Shown: positions 8,456 through 15,282 of the stretch, in pieces
Layout of the letters: each line of letters begins with the position of its first letter
Numbering within the stretch: the stretch's first letter is position 1
Origin: Eubacteriales bacterium
Lineage (GTDB): Bacteria > Bacillota > Clostridia > Lachnospirales > Lachnospiraceae
DNA: 32,711 nt
Assembly (NCBI GenBank): GCA_030524785.1
Contig: JAUNFZ010000030.1
Span: 1-32,711, forward strand
Reading direction: 5' to 3'
Notes under the pieces: model-generated
The model's database searches: none
Seen by the model: only the letters and a program-made list of their open reading frames with translations
What the model was told of the DNA's origin: nothing
Position numbers and translations under genes: made by a program

Positions 8456-8484
8456 ATTGTAGCACAGAAATATGGCTGTGCCAA
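8456..8484 (-). promoter_or_regulatory. promoter of the candidate small RNA
   Basis: TTGGCA (8484-8479), 17-bp spacer, TACAAT (8461-8456) on the minus strand. The -10 is half of a palindrome TACAAT-GCT-ATTGTA (8447-8461) reaching to the presumed start site, which could bind a regulator. A second small dyad, GCACAG-N8-CTGTGC (8462-8481), fills the spacer. Confidence 0.45.
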
Positions 8485-8622
8485 GTGTTTTTTTAAAAGA
8501 TTGACGGATTTTTTAGCGATTTTTCGAAAATCTGGCATAATGCATCAAAGCAGAGGCGCCGGCTGCAGCTTAAGAAGATGATATTTCCGGCATATGAATG
8601 AAAAAGCAAAAGGAGAGTAAAG

Positions 8623-8856
8623 ATGCGCACAATGGAATTTTCAATTGAAAACAATGGACATATGCTGACCGTAGGACAGACGGTGGGTGTAAAAGAGTAT
8701 GTTACGTCCGGTTTGTACAGCTATATGATAGAGCATGCCATTGGAATGAGTAAGCCCTATCCGGTCAGCGAACGGCTGAAGTCGGACAGAGGGAAAGTAC
8801 TGGAAGTGAAGAAAACAGCCCGGTTTAATATAGCTGTGCTGGAGTTTGAGGAATAA
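8623..8856 (+). CDS. small hypothetical protein
   Basis: A 77-residue soluble protein with AAAGGAGAG 6 nt before the ATG, so it is likely translated. It contains FSIENNGHMLTVGQTVGVKE, then a helix-like SGLYSYMIEHAIGMSKPY, then basic SERLKSDRGKVLEVKKTARF and an acidic end. I do not recognise the family; the size and pattern resemble small SH3-like or DUF proteins of Lachnospiraceae. A CATAAT with upstream TGG (about 8533-8541) may be an extended -10. It is monocistronic and convergent with the flavodiiron gene, with a shared terminator between them. Confidence 0.6.
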   Translation: MRTMEFSIENNGHMLTVGQTVGVKEYVTSGLYSYMIEHAIGMSKPYPVSERLKSDRGKVLEVKKTARFNIAVLEFEE

Positions 8857-8868
8857 AGAAAGCACAAC

Positions 8869-8906
8869 AAAAGGCGCCTCTGCAATATCTGCAAAGACGC
8901 CCTTTT
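8869..8906. terminator. bidirectional terminator
   Basis: AAAAGGCGCCTCTGCA and TGCAAAGACGCCCTTTT form a stem of about 15 bp with two mismatches and a 5-nt loop. T runs follow on both strands. It serves the 77-aa gene on the plus strand and the flavodiiron gene on the minus strand. Confidence 0.75.
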
Positions 8907-8950
8907 CATATGCCGGGTTGGCGGCACATGTGAAATTTATTAGCTGTACA

Positions 8951-10741
8951 CTACTGAATAGGCTCAAAATCAGCTACGCCGTGTTTGCACAGCGGGCAGA
9001 TGAAATCATCCGGCAGAGTGTCGCCCTCATAGATGTAACCGCAGACTTTGCAGACAAAGCCTTTTTTGCCTTCTGTCTGGGGTTTCGGTTTTACATTCTT
9101 CTGGTAATATGTGTAGGTCATGGTATCCTTGTCGGACATAACGCGGGCTTCAGTTACACGGCAGATGAACATACCGTGGGTATCCAGATCTACGTAGGAT
9201 TCCACCTCCAGGGACATGAACGCGTTGATGTAGCGGGGCAGGAAAGCCAGGCCATTATCAGAATGAAGCGGCTCGAAGCCAGCAAATTTATCTGCAGTTC
9301 TTCCGCTCTGGAAACCGAAACGCTGGAAGATCTCAAAAGGAGCTTCCACGGACAGGCAGTTCACATTCAGCTTGCCGGTCTGTTTGATTACGTGGTGAGA
9401 ATAATTCTGCTTGTTGATATTTACTGCCACGCGGTTTGGCGTATCTGTAAGCTGAGTTACCGTGTTTACGATCAGTCCGTTGTCCTTTTTGCCGTCGTTG
9501 CTGGTAACGACATAGAGACCGTAGCCGATTTTAAACAGGGCGGTCATGTCATTCTTGTCAGCTTTATCGTCAGACTGCGCGATATAGTCGCGGCAGAGCT
9601 CGTCAGCAAGTTTTTCAAGAGCTTCCTTTGAATCGGCTTTCAGTGCAGATTTGATTGTCACCTCAGTGCCGGCGAAGGTTAAGTTCTTGCTGTTTGCCAA
9701 CATTCCCTTCATCACCTTTTTTGCGAGAGGAGCCCAGGAACCGTTTTCAATGAAAGCAACAGTACGGTTCTGATAGCTGCGTTCGGTCAGGTGATTGATA
9801 AATTCACGCATAAACGGGAAGATTTCCGCATTGTAGGTTGTGGTGGCAAGCACCAGTTTGCTGTAGCGGAACGCATCTGCCACGGCCTGAGCCATATCTG
9901 TGCGGGCCAGATCGTGTACGATGACCTTCGGGCAGCCTTTTTCCTTCAGCTTGGAAGCAAAAAGCTCTGCTGCCTGTTTTGTGTGGCCGTATACGGAAGT
10001 ATATGCGATTACGATTCCGTCATCCTCAACACGGTAGGAGGACCAGGTGTCGTAAAGACCGATATAATGTCCCAGGTTTTCGGTAAGCACCGGGCCGTGG
10101 AGCGGGCAGATGATCTGAATATCCAATGTAGCGGCAACCTTCAGGAGAGCCTGCACCTGTGCGCCGTATTTTCCAACAATGCCGATGTAGTAGCGGCGGG
10201 CTTCATCGTCCCAGGGCTCGTCCACATCATTGGCACCGAATTTTCCAAAGCCATCTGCGGCAAAGAGAACTTTTTCTGTGCTGTCATAAGTGACCATGAC
10301 CTCCGGCCAGTGTACCATCGGTGCGAAAACAAAGGTGAGCAGATGCTTTCCTAAGGACAGCGTACCGCCGTTTTCTACCTCCAGGCGCTTTACAGAATCC
10401 TCCAGATCAAAAAACTGATCCATCATAACGAAGGTTTTTTTGTTCGCAACGATGGTGGTGTCCGGGTATGCTTTCATAAAGTTTGCGATATTCCCGGCGT
10501 GATCCGGTTCCATATGCTGAACAACCAGATAATCGGGCTTTTTGTCCCCAAGTACAGATGCAATATTGTCCAGCCACTCATGGGTGAAGTGGATATCCAC
10601 CGTGTCCATCACGGCAATTTTTTCATCGACGATGACGTAAGAATTATATGCCATGCCGTTCGGCACAACGTACTGACCCTCAAAGAGATCAACCTGATGG
10701 TCATTGACGCCAACATAACGGATATCGTCAGTGATTCTCAT
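8951..10741 (-). CDS. flavodiiron protein fused to flavin reductase and rubredoxin domains
   Basis: A 596-residue O2/NO-reducing protein in four parts. Residues 1-245 are a beta-lactamase-like diiron domain with ligands H76, E78, D80 and H81 (QHMEPDHAGN), a His at about 144, an Asp at about 163 and the His of PLHGP near 228. Residues 250-395 are flavodoxin (YTSVYGHTKQAAE). Residues 405-550 are a flavin-reductase-like FMN domain. Residues 560-596 are rubredoxin (CKVCGYIY...CPLCKHG). The family reduces O2 to water or NO to N2O in the cytosol of anaerobes; fusing the electron donors makes it self-contained. GGAGG stands before the ATG. The promoter overlaps a PerR-like half-conserved box. Most such proteins lack one or both C-terminal domains. 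Confidence 0.93.
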   Translation of the reverse strand: MRITDDIRYVGVNDHQVDLFEGQYVVPNGMAYNSYVIVDEKIAVMDTVDIHFTHEWLDNIASVLGDKKPDYLVVQHMEPDHAGNIANFMKAYPDTTIVANKKTFVMMDQFFDLEDSVKRLEVENGGTLSLGKHLLTFVFAPMVHWPEVMVTYDSTEKVLFAADGFGKFGANDVDEPWDDEARRYYIGIVGKYGAQVQALLKVAATLDIQIICPLHGPVLTENLGHYIGLYDTWSSYRVEDDGIVIAYTSVYGHTKQAAELFASKLKEKGCPKVIVHDLARTDMAQAVADAFRYSKLVLATTTYNAEIFPFMREFINHLTERSYQNRTVAFIENGSWAPLAKKVMKGMLANSKNLTFAGTEVTIKSALKADSKEALEKLADELCRDYIAQSDDKADKNDMTALFKIGYGLYVVTSNDGKKDNGLIVNTVTQLTDTPNRVAVNINKQNYSHHVIKQTGKLNVNCLSVEAPFEIFQRFGFQSGRTADKFAGFEPLHSDNGLAFLPRYINAFMSLEVESYVDLDTHGMFICRVTEARVMSDKDTMTYTYYQKNVKPKPQTEGKKGFVCKVCGYIYEGDTLPDDFICPLCKHGVADFEPIQ

Positions 10742-10774
10742 GATAGTAATCCTCCATTCATTATTTTGGTAGTA

Positions 10775-10803
10775 ATTATAATATAGCCATTTATAAAAAG
10801 CAA
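10775..10803 (-). promoter_or_regulatory. flavodiiron gene promoter with possible PerR-like box
   Basis: TATAAT (10780-10775) on the minus strand with TTGCTT 17 bp upstream. The sequence around the -10, TTATAATTACTACCA, matches the PerR box TTATAAT-N-ATTATAA in the left half and in four of seven right-half positions. Control by a peroxide sensor is known for clostridial flavodiiron genes. The right half is too weak to be sure here. Confidence 0.4.
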
Positions 10804-10832
10804 CGCAAAAATCTATGATTGATAAAAAATTA

Positions 10833-11114
10833 TCAGGAATTGGACGCGGCCAGATATGCTTTTAAAGCGTTGGCAAGCTGATCCGGGCAGGAGGTGGGGC
10901 GAAAGCCGCAGGTAACTCCCTCCAGACGGGAAATTACGTCGTGGATATTCATGCCTTCCACTAATTTTCCAATACCGGTCGTGTTTCCGTTGCAGCCGCC
11001 GATAAAATGTACGTTTTTCAGACGGTCGTTTTCCACCTCAAATTCGACGGCAGACGAACAAACACCCTGATTTTTGTATACGTATCCATTGTCATTTTTT
11101 GTCAGTCTTTCCAT
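10833..11114 (-). CDS. TSCPD domain protein (TIGR03905 family)
   Basis: A 93-residue protein containing the diagnostic TSCPDQLANALK near the C-terminus and Gly/Cys-rich blocks FIGGCNGNTTGIGKLVEGM and LEGVTCGFRPTSCPD. The family is related to the Cys-rich end of some ribonucleotide reductases and is common as a stand-alone protein in Clostridia. Its job is unknown, possibly metal binding. The ATG at 11114 is preferred over the GTG at 11126 because AAAAGGAG would be only 1 nt from the latter. It is transcribed toward the flavodiiron gene, but each has its own promoter. Confidence 0.85.
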   Translation of the reverse strand: MERLTKNDNGYVYKNQGVCSSAVEFEVENDRLKNVHFIGGCNGNTTGIGKLVEGMNIHDVISRLEGVTCGFRPTSCPDQLANALKAYLAASNS

Positions 11115-11156
11115 AGTATGGTACACTCCTTTTGAAATTATTCTGTTTTGAGAGGT

Positions 11157-11165
11157 ATTATATCA
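11157..11165 (-). promoter_or_regulatory. extended -10 promoter of the TSCPD gene
   Basis: TGATATAAT on the minus strand (TGn plus a perfect TATAAT at 11162-11157), 43 bp before the start codon. The -35 region is poor, as is usual for extended -10 promoters. Confidence 0.5.
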
Positions 11166-11199
11166 TAATGCGGCAGGAAATTCCAGCGGGTAAAAGAGG

Positions 11200-11229
11200 T
11201 TGATAAAGTCTGACGTTTTATGCTATACT
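11200..11229 (+). promoter_or_regulatory. promoter of the PHP-ligase-reductase-YerC operon
   Basis: TTGATA, 18-bp spacer, TGC-TATACT (extended -10), 60 bp before the PHP gene start. It is divergent from the TSCPD promoter. Confidence 0.6.
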
Positions 11230-11288
11230 ACATAGGGTAACGCTGATGGAAGTGTTTCTTTTGAAAAACAGGGAAAGGGGAAGATGGT

Positions 11289-12014
11289 GTGAGAGATATT
11301 CTGGATGTACACTGCCATACGCTGGCCAGCGGCCATGCGTATAATACCGTGTGGGAGATGGCCCGCGCAGCCAGAGAAAAAGGGCTTGAAATTTTAGGCT
11401 TGACAGATCATGCGCCCCAAATGCCTGGAAGCTGCGGGGAATTTCATTTTCTGAACCTCAAGGTCGTGCCAAGGCAGATCGAGGGAATATGTGTACTGCA
11501 TGGTTCCGAAGTAAATATCATGGACTATGAGGGAAGCGTAGATTTGCCGGAACGTATTTTAAAGCAGATGGATCTTGTGATTGCCAGTCTCCACACGCCC
11601 TGTATAAAACCAGGAACGGTAAAAGAGAACACAAATGCCTGTATTAAGGCTATGGAAAATCCATATATCAACATTATTGGACATCCGGACGACGGAAGAT
11701 TTCCGCTTGATTATAAAGAACTTGTGGCGGCGGCCAGAGAAAACCATGTGCTTCTGGAGATCAATAATAATTCTCTGAATCCCCAGTGTTTTCGGCAAAA
11801 TGCCGGGGAAAACGACAGAACGATACTGAAGCTTTGCATGGAGTACGGCGTTCCTGTAATTATGGGGAGCGATGCGCATGTGGTAACGGATGTTGGAAAC
11901 CATGTTCGGGCGTTCGCCCTGATAGAGGAAATTGGATTTCCGGAGGAACTGGTGGTAAACCGCGACGCCGGGGAATTGATGAAATATATAAATTACGGAA
12001 AACAGGAGAGGTAA
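11289..12014 (+). CDS. PHP-domain phosphatase (YcdX-like)
   Basis: A 241-residue metal-dependent hydrolase of the polymerase-and-histidinol-phosphatase superfamily. The metal ligands of the family are visible: DVHCHT at the start, LTDHAP at about 40-45, GSEVNI, ASLHTP, IGHPDD and the final MGSDAHV. The length fits YcdX-type phosphatases, which use three metal ions; the substrate is not known. Translation starts at GTG (11289) with GGGGAAG upstream; the ATG three bases earlier is in another frame and meets TGA at once. First gene of a four-gene operon, 2 nt before the next start. Confidence 0.85.
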   Translation: MRDILDVHCHTLASGHAYNTVWEMARAAREKGLEILGLTDHAPQMPGSCGEFHFLNLKVVPRQIEGICVLHGSEVNIMDYEGSVDLPERILKQMDLVIASLHTPCIKPGTVKENTNACIKAMENPYINIIGHPDDGRFPLDYKELVAAARENHVLLEINNNSLNPQCFRQNAGENDRTILKLCMEYGVPVIMGSDAHVVTDVGNHVRAFALIEEIGFPEELVVNRDAGELMKYINYGKQER

Positions 12015-12016
12015 CT

Positions 12017-13324
12017 ATGTCGTTCGTAATCGAAAAGAAACTGAAAAATGTGATGACCTTTTATTATTTGATGAAGCTGGACAAGAAGGTGCCGACAAAC
12101 CGTGCTTTTATCAGAAAACGCCAGGGGAAGAAGGTGCATGAGCTGATGAAATGCGCCTATAAGATCCCTTTTTACCGGCAGAGATTTGATGAGAATCATC
12201 TGACGCCGGATGATTTTCATTCGGCGGAGGATCTGGCGAAATTTCCGGTGCTTACCAGAGCAGACCTGCGCCTGTGGATGCAGCAGGAATACGACGCTCA
12301 TCCCGAGATGCATGAGCGCTGGAGCGTCCTGAGTACCAGCGGATCTTCCGGGACGCCTCTAAAGTTTCTGCAGACGCAGAGGGAATCGGCCTGTGTGGAT
12401 GCAAACTGGATCAGGGTGCTGATGTATGCAGGGTATAAGCCCTCCTACAAAATGTTTTCTTTTGTGACAAGCCATAAACATATTGATCCCAAAAAGGGAG
12501 ACTCTATTATACAGAAGTTTGGTATTATGCCCCGCCGCGTGGTTTCCGAGAAAAATTGCGTGGGAGAGGGCATCCGCGACGTTCTGAATGAGTTAAATGA
12601 GTATAAGCCGGATGTGCTGTGCTTCAGGCGCAACTGCCTGGTGCGCATGGCGCTCTATGCCCAGCGGCACAATATAAAGGTATATCAGCCAAAGATCTAT
12701 ACGCCAGTCAGTGAGATGGTGGATGATGTCACGCGGAAAATACTGACGGAAACCTTTGGCGACGGCCTGATGGATGCCTACGGCAGTTCGGAGACAGGAA
12801 GCTGTATTATCCAGCTTCCCGGCAAAAAACTTTATTATATCAACAGCGATACCCATGTGGTAAACATTTATGATGAAAACAACCAGCTGTCAGATGATGG
12901 AAAGGTGATCGTGACAACGCTGTTTAAGAAGGACTTCCCGATTATCAATTATGAAATAGGAGACCGCGCAACCTCCGTCACAAAAGACGGTGTGCGTTAC
13001 ATTAAGTCGATTCAGGGAAGGGTAAACGATCTGGTGAAGCATGAGAACAGCGCAGAGTCTTCCGCGCTGGAGCTGATGAAAATTCCAAACGGTATTGTGG
13101 GAATCGCGCAGTTCCGCTATATTCAGGAATCTTATCACGATATACGTATACAGTTAGTAAAAGATCCAAATAATAATGTTCACACAAAACAAGAAATCGA
13201 AGCGTTTTTCCACGAAAAGATGCAGGAATTATTTCAAGATGAGTTTACGCTGCATTTCGACTGGATGGATGTAATCCCGCCTGACGAAAATGGAAAAATG
13301 CGCTGCTTTGCGTGTAAAATTTGA
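12017..13324 (+). CDS. PaaK-like adenylate-forming ligase
   Basis: A 435-residue member of the phenylacetate-CoA ligase / F390-synthetase branch of the ANL superfamily. It has the P-loop STSGSSGTPLKF at about residue 106, the YGSSETGS motif near 254, and NYEIGDRA with the conserved Asp followed by the hinge QGRVND. The C-terminal AMP-binding subdomain ends in PPDENGKMR with the usual late basic residue. The family activates carboxylic acids as acyl-AMP, often for cell-wall or capsule chemistry or CoA thioesters. The substrate cannot be deduced. AGGAGAGG stands before the ATG, and the gene lies 2 nt after the PHP gene. Confidence 0.82.
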   Translation: MSFVIEKKLKNVMTFYYLMKLDKKVPTNRAFIRKRQGKKVHELMKCAYKIPFYRQRFDENHLTPDDFHSAEDLAKFPVLTRADLRLWMQQEYDAHPEMHERWSVLSTSGSSGTPLKFLQTQRESACVDANWIRVLMYAGYKPSYKMFSFVTSHKHIDPKKGDSIIQKFGIMPRRVVSEKNCVGEGIRDVLNELNEYKPDVLCFRRNCLVRMALYAQRHNIKVYQPKIYTPVSEMVDDVTRKILTETFGDGLMDAYGSSETGSCIIQLPGKKLYYINSDTHVVNIYDENNQLSDDGKVIVTTLFKKDFPIINYEIGDRATSVTKDGVRYIKSIQGRVNDLVKHENSAESSALELMKIPNGIVGIAQFRYIQESYHDIRIQLVKDPNNNVHTKQEIEAFFHEKMQELFQDEFTLHFDWMDVIPPDENGKMRCFACKI

Positions 13325-13345
13325 GTCCGAAAGGAATAGAAATCT

Positions 13346-14272
13346 ATGATAAAGAATATTGGTCTTGTGGGAGCGGGAGCTGTGGGAAGCGTAATGATTT
13401 CCCGCCTTTATCAGGTTTATCCGGAGAATTTTTATCTTCTGGCCCGCGGTGCGAGGGCAAAACGGCTGGAGGAGGGCATATCGGTAAACGACCGTACTCT
13501 GAAACCGAAAATATATTCGGAAGCAGCGGAGCATGTAAAATTGGATCTGCTGATTGTGGCTGTAAAAAATTACAGCCTGGAGCGTGTGATCGAAGATGTA
13601 CGGCCGCTGATTGATCGGGAAACGATCATTCTTCCGCTTTTGAACGGCATTATGGCGACGCAGCGCCTGCAGGCAGCATTTCCCGAAAATCGGGTATTTT
13701 ATGGGGTGATGCTGCGCACAGACGCCCATCGAACGGGGCATAGGGTTTATTTTAGCACACCCGGAGAGATTCAGATGGGCTATGCGGACAACCGGATAAT
13801 TATGCCGGAGGTGCAGGAAGTATATGAGTGCCTAAAAAATGCAGGAGTGAACGCCCGCATTTATGAGGATATGCGGCGTATACAGTGGCGGAAGTGGATG
13901 CTGAATACTGCCGGAAGCCAGGCGGCAGTGGAGGCCGGCGTGGAGTGCGGGTATTTCAGCCAGGTTTCGGAGATTGTGGAATTGATGAGTCTCTGCATGG
14001 ACGAGATACTGCAGCTGGCTGAAGCGGAGGGCGTAAATTTAACAAGGCAGGATAAGGAAGAAACGCTGACGTTCCTGCTGGGTTATCCGGCTCACAAGAA
14101 AATGTCTATGCTGCAGGATGTGGAAGCCGGCCGGCCTATCGAAATTGACGAGTATGCGGGCACGGCAGTGGAATTGGGGAAAAAACATGACATTGCCACA
14201 CCGGTCAATCGGGTTTTGTACCTTACGATCAAAGCCAGGGAAAAGGTGGATGCAATTCGCAAACACATGTAG
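13346..14272 (+). CDS. ketopantoate reductase family protein (PanE/ApbA-like)
   Basis: A 308-residue NADPH-dependent reductase. The Rossmann motif GAGAVGS lies at residues 9-15 and the NADP-side ARGARAKRL follows the second strand. IVAVKNYSLE, PLLNGI and the C-terminal-domain motif RKWMLNTAGS (family: W.K...N.) are also present. True PanE makes pantoate for coenzyme A; many paralogues act on other 2-keto acids. Because it sits behind a PHP phosphatase and an acid-activating ligase rather than with panB, panC or panD, I would not assign panE with confidence. AAAGGAATAG precedes the ATG by about 7 nt; there is a 21-nt gap to the previous gene. Confidence 0.85.
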   Translation: MIKNIGLVGAGAVGSVMISRLYQVYPENFYLLARGARAKRLEEGISVNDRTLKPKIYSEAAEHVKLDLLIVAVKNYSLERVIEDVRPLIDRETIILPLLNGIMATQRLQAAFPENRVFYGVMLRTDAHRTGHRVYFSTPGEIQMGYADNRIIMPEVQEVYECLKNAGVNARIYEDMRRIQWRKWMLNTAGSQAAVEAGVECGYFSQVSEIVELMSLCMDEILQLAEAEGVNLTRQDKEETLTFLLGYPAHKKMSMLQDVEAGRPIEIDEYAGTAVELGKKHDIATPVNRVLYLTIKAREKVDAIRKHM

Positions 14273-14325
14273 ATTGCACAAAAGCTTCACAGTGATTGAA
14301 GCACTTGATAAAGGAGAAGGGGAAA

Positions 14326-14619
14326 ATGAGCAAAACAATCAGAACAGAGGCAGTAGATCATTTGTTTGAGGCAATACTGAAGCTTGAAAATAAGGAAGAA
14401 TGTTATCTGTTTTTTGAGGATGTTTGCACGGTCAACGAGCTTTTGTCGCTTTCACAGCGGTTTGAGGTGGCAAAAATGCTGACAGAGAACAAGACGTATC
14501 TGGAGATTGCCGAGCAGACAGGGGCGTCCACGGCTACGATCAGCCGTGTAAACCGCTCCCTGAATTATGGCAACGACGGTTATCAGATGGTATTCAGTCG
14601 GATGAAAAAGAATCAATGA
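14326..14619 (+). CDS. YerC/YecD family TrpR-like regulator
   Basis: A 97-residue TrpR-superfamily DNA-binding protein. It has the family core LKLENKEECYLFFEDVCTVN, then ELLSLSQRFEVAKML, and the helix-turn-helix TYLEIAEQTGASTATISRVN followed by RSLNYGNDGYQM. The ATG at 14326 has AAGGAGAAGGGG upstream; earlier in-frame starts add residues with no family match. It is probably last in the operon starting at 11289 (53-nt gap). Its 3' end overlaps the convergent DUF1836 gene by 26 bp. In B. subtilis yerC lies next to pcrA; here pcrA is also close, beyond DUF1836. Confidence 0.88.
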   Translation: MSKTIRTEAVDHLFEAILKLENKEECYLFFEDVCTVNELLSLSQRFEVAKMLTENKTYLEIAEQTGASTATISRVNRSLNYGNDGYQMVFSRMKKNQ

Positions 14620-15184
14620 TTTTTTCAATGATTTGTTTTTTTACATAAACATCAAAGCTTAACAGGCTGATGAAGGAAAAAAGATGAAGAAATTCCTGTT
14701 CTTCCTCCGGCGCATCCTTGAAGGTGTTTAAGGCGATGGCGTACTTTTCTTCAAGATCTGTACGCATATGCTCGGCCTGCGCTTTTTCCATGCTGAATAC
14801 TTCGCGGTAGAGAGATTCAATACAGAGTCCGTCCGTATTTTTAAAGTATTGTTTTGTGAGGGGCTCTAAAAGCGCCTGAATATCGGGAATGGAAAGAAAG
14901 CCTTTGAAATAGTAAATAAATATCAGAATCAGCACGTGCTCTTTGGAATATTTCTTCTTATCCGGAGAGGGCAGAAGGTGATTCTTGGCGTAATTATTAA
15001 TCATGGTTTTTGTCAGAATTTTATCCTCCGGGTGACGCTTGGAGGATTTTAATTGTGAATCCATGAAAGTAGTTACCTGATCCATATAGAGATCGATATT
15101 GGGAATATCATCCGGTTTAATATAGTCGATACGGGATATGCTGTCTAAAATACTTTTCAGCATATCATCGGGATTAATCGTCAT
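14594..15184 (-). CDS. DUF1836 putative regulator
   Basis: A 196-residue protein with the DUF1836 arrangement: an N-terminal part ending in TKTMINNYAKNHLLPSPDKK, a MerR-like helix-turn-helix stretch in which the regulator recognises DNA in related folds, then KYSKEHVLILIFIYYFKGFL, SIPDIQALLEP. The C-terminal 90 residues are helical. The function is unknown but a DNA-binding role is commonly inferred. AAGGAGAT lies 9 nt before the ATG. It has a strong promoter with a palindrome in the spacer, which would suit self-repression. Confidence 0.8.
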   Translation of the reverse strand: MTINPDDMLKSILDSISRIDYIKPDDIPNIDLYMDQVTTFMDSQLKSSKRHPEDKILTKTMINNYAKNHLLPSPDKKKYSKEHVLILIFIYYFKGFLSIPDIQALLEPLTKQYFKNTDGLCIESLYREVFSMEKAQAEHMRTDLEEKYAIALNTFKDAPEEEQEFLHLFSFISLLSFDVYVKKQIIEKIIDSFSSD

Positions 15185-15209
15185 AGCTGTTCATCTCCTT
15201 ACAAACTAG

Positions 15210-15238
15210 ATTATACAGTTTTTAAAACTACATGACAA
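15210..15238 (-). promoter_or_regulatory. promoter of the DUF1836 gene with spacer palindrome
   Basis: TTGTCA (15238-15233), 17-bp spacer, TATAAT (15215-15210) on the minus strand. The spacer contains AGTTTT-T-AAAACT (15217-15229), a 6-bp dyad placed to block polymerase when bound. Confidence 0.6.
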
Positions 15239-15282
15239 GCGTTTTTTGATTTTTTGCAGATTACATAAAACAGGGAGGAATT

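Noticed and set aside
8462-8496. Plus-strand terminator GCACAG-N8-CTGTGC followed by a T run
   Set aside because: The stem is only 6 bp, the T run starts 6 nt later and no plus-strand gene ends nearby.
8846-9631. 261-aa plus-strand ORF
   Set aside because: Antisense to the rubredoxin and flavin-reductase end of the flavodiiron gene.
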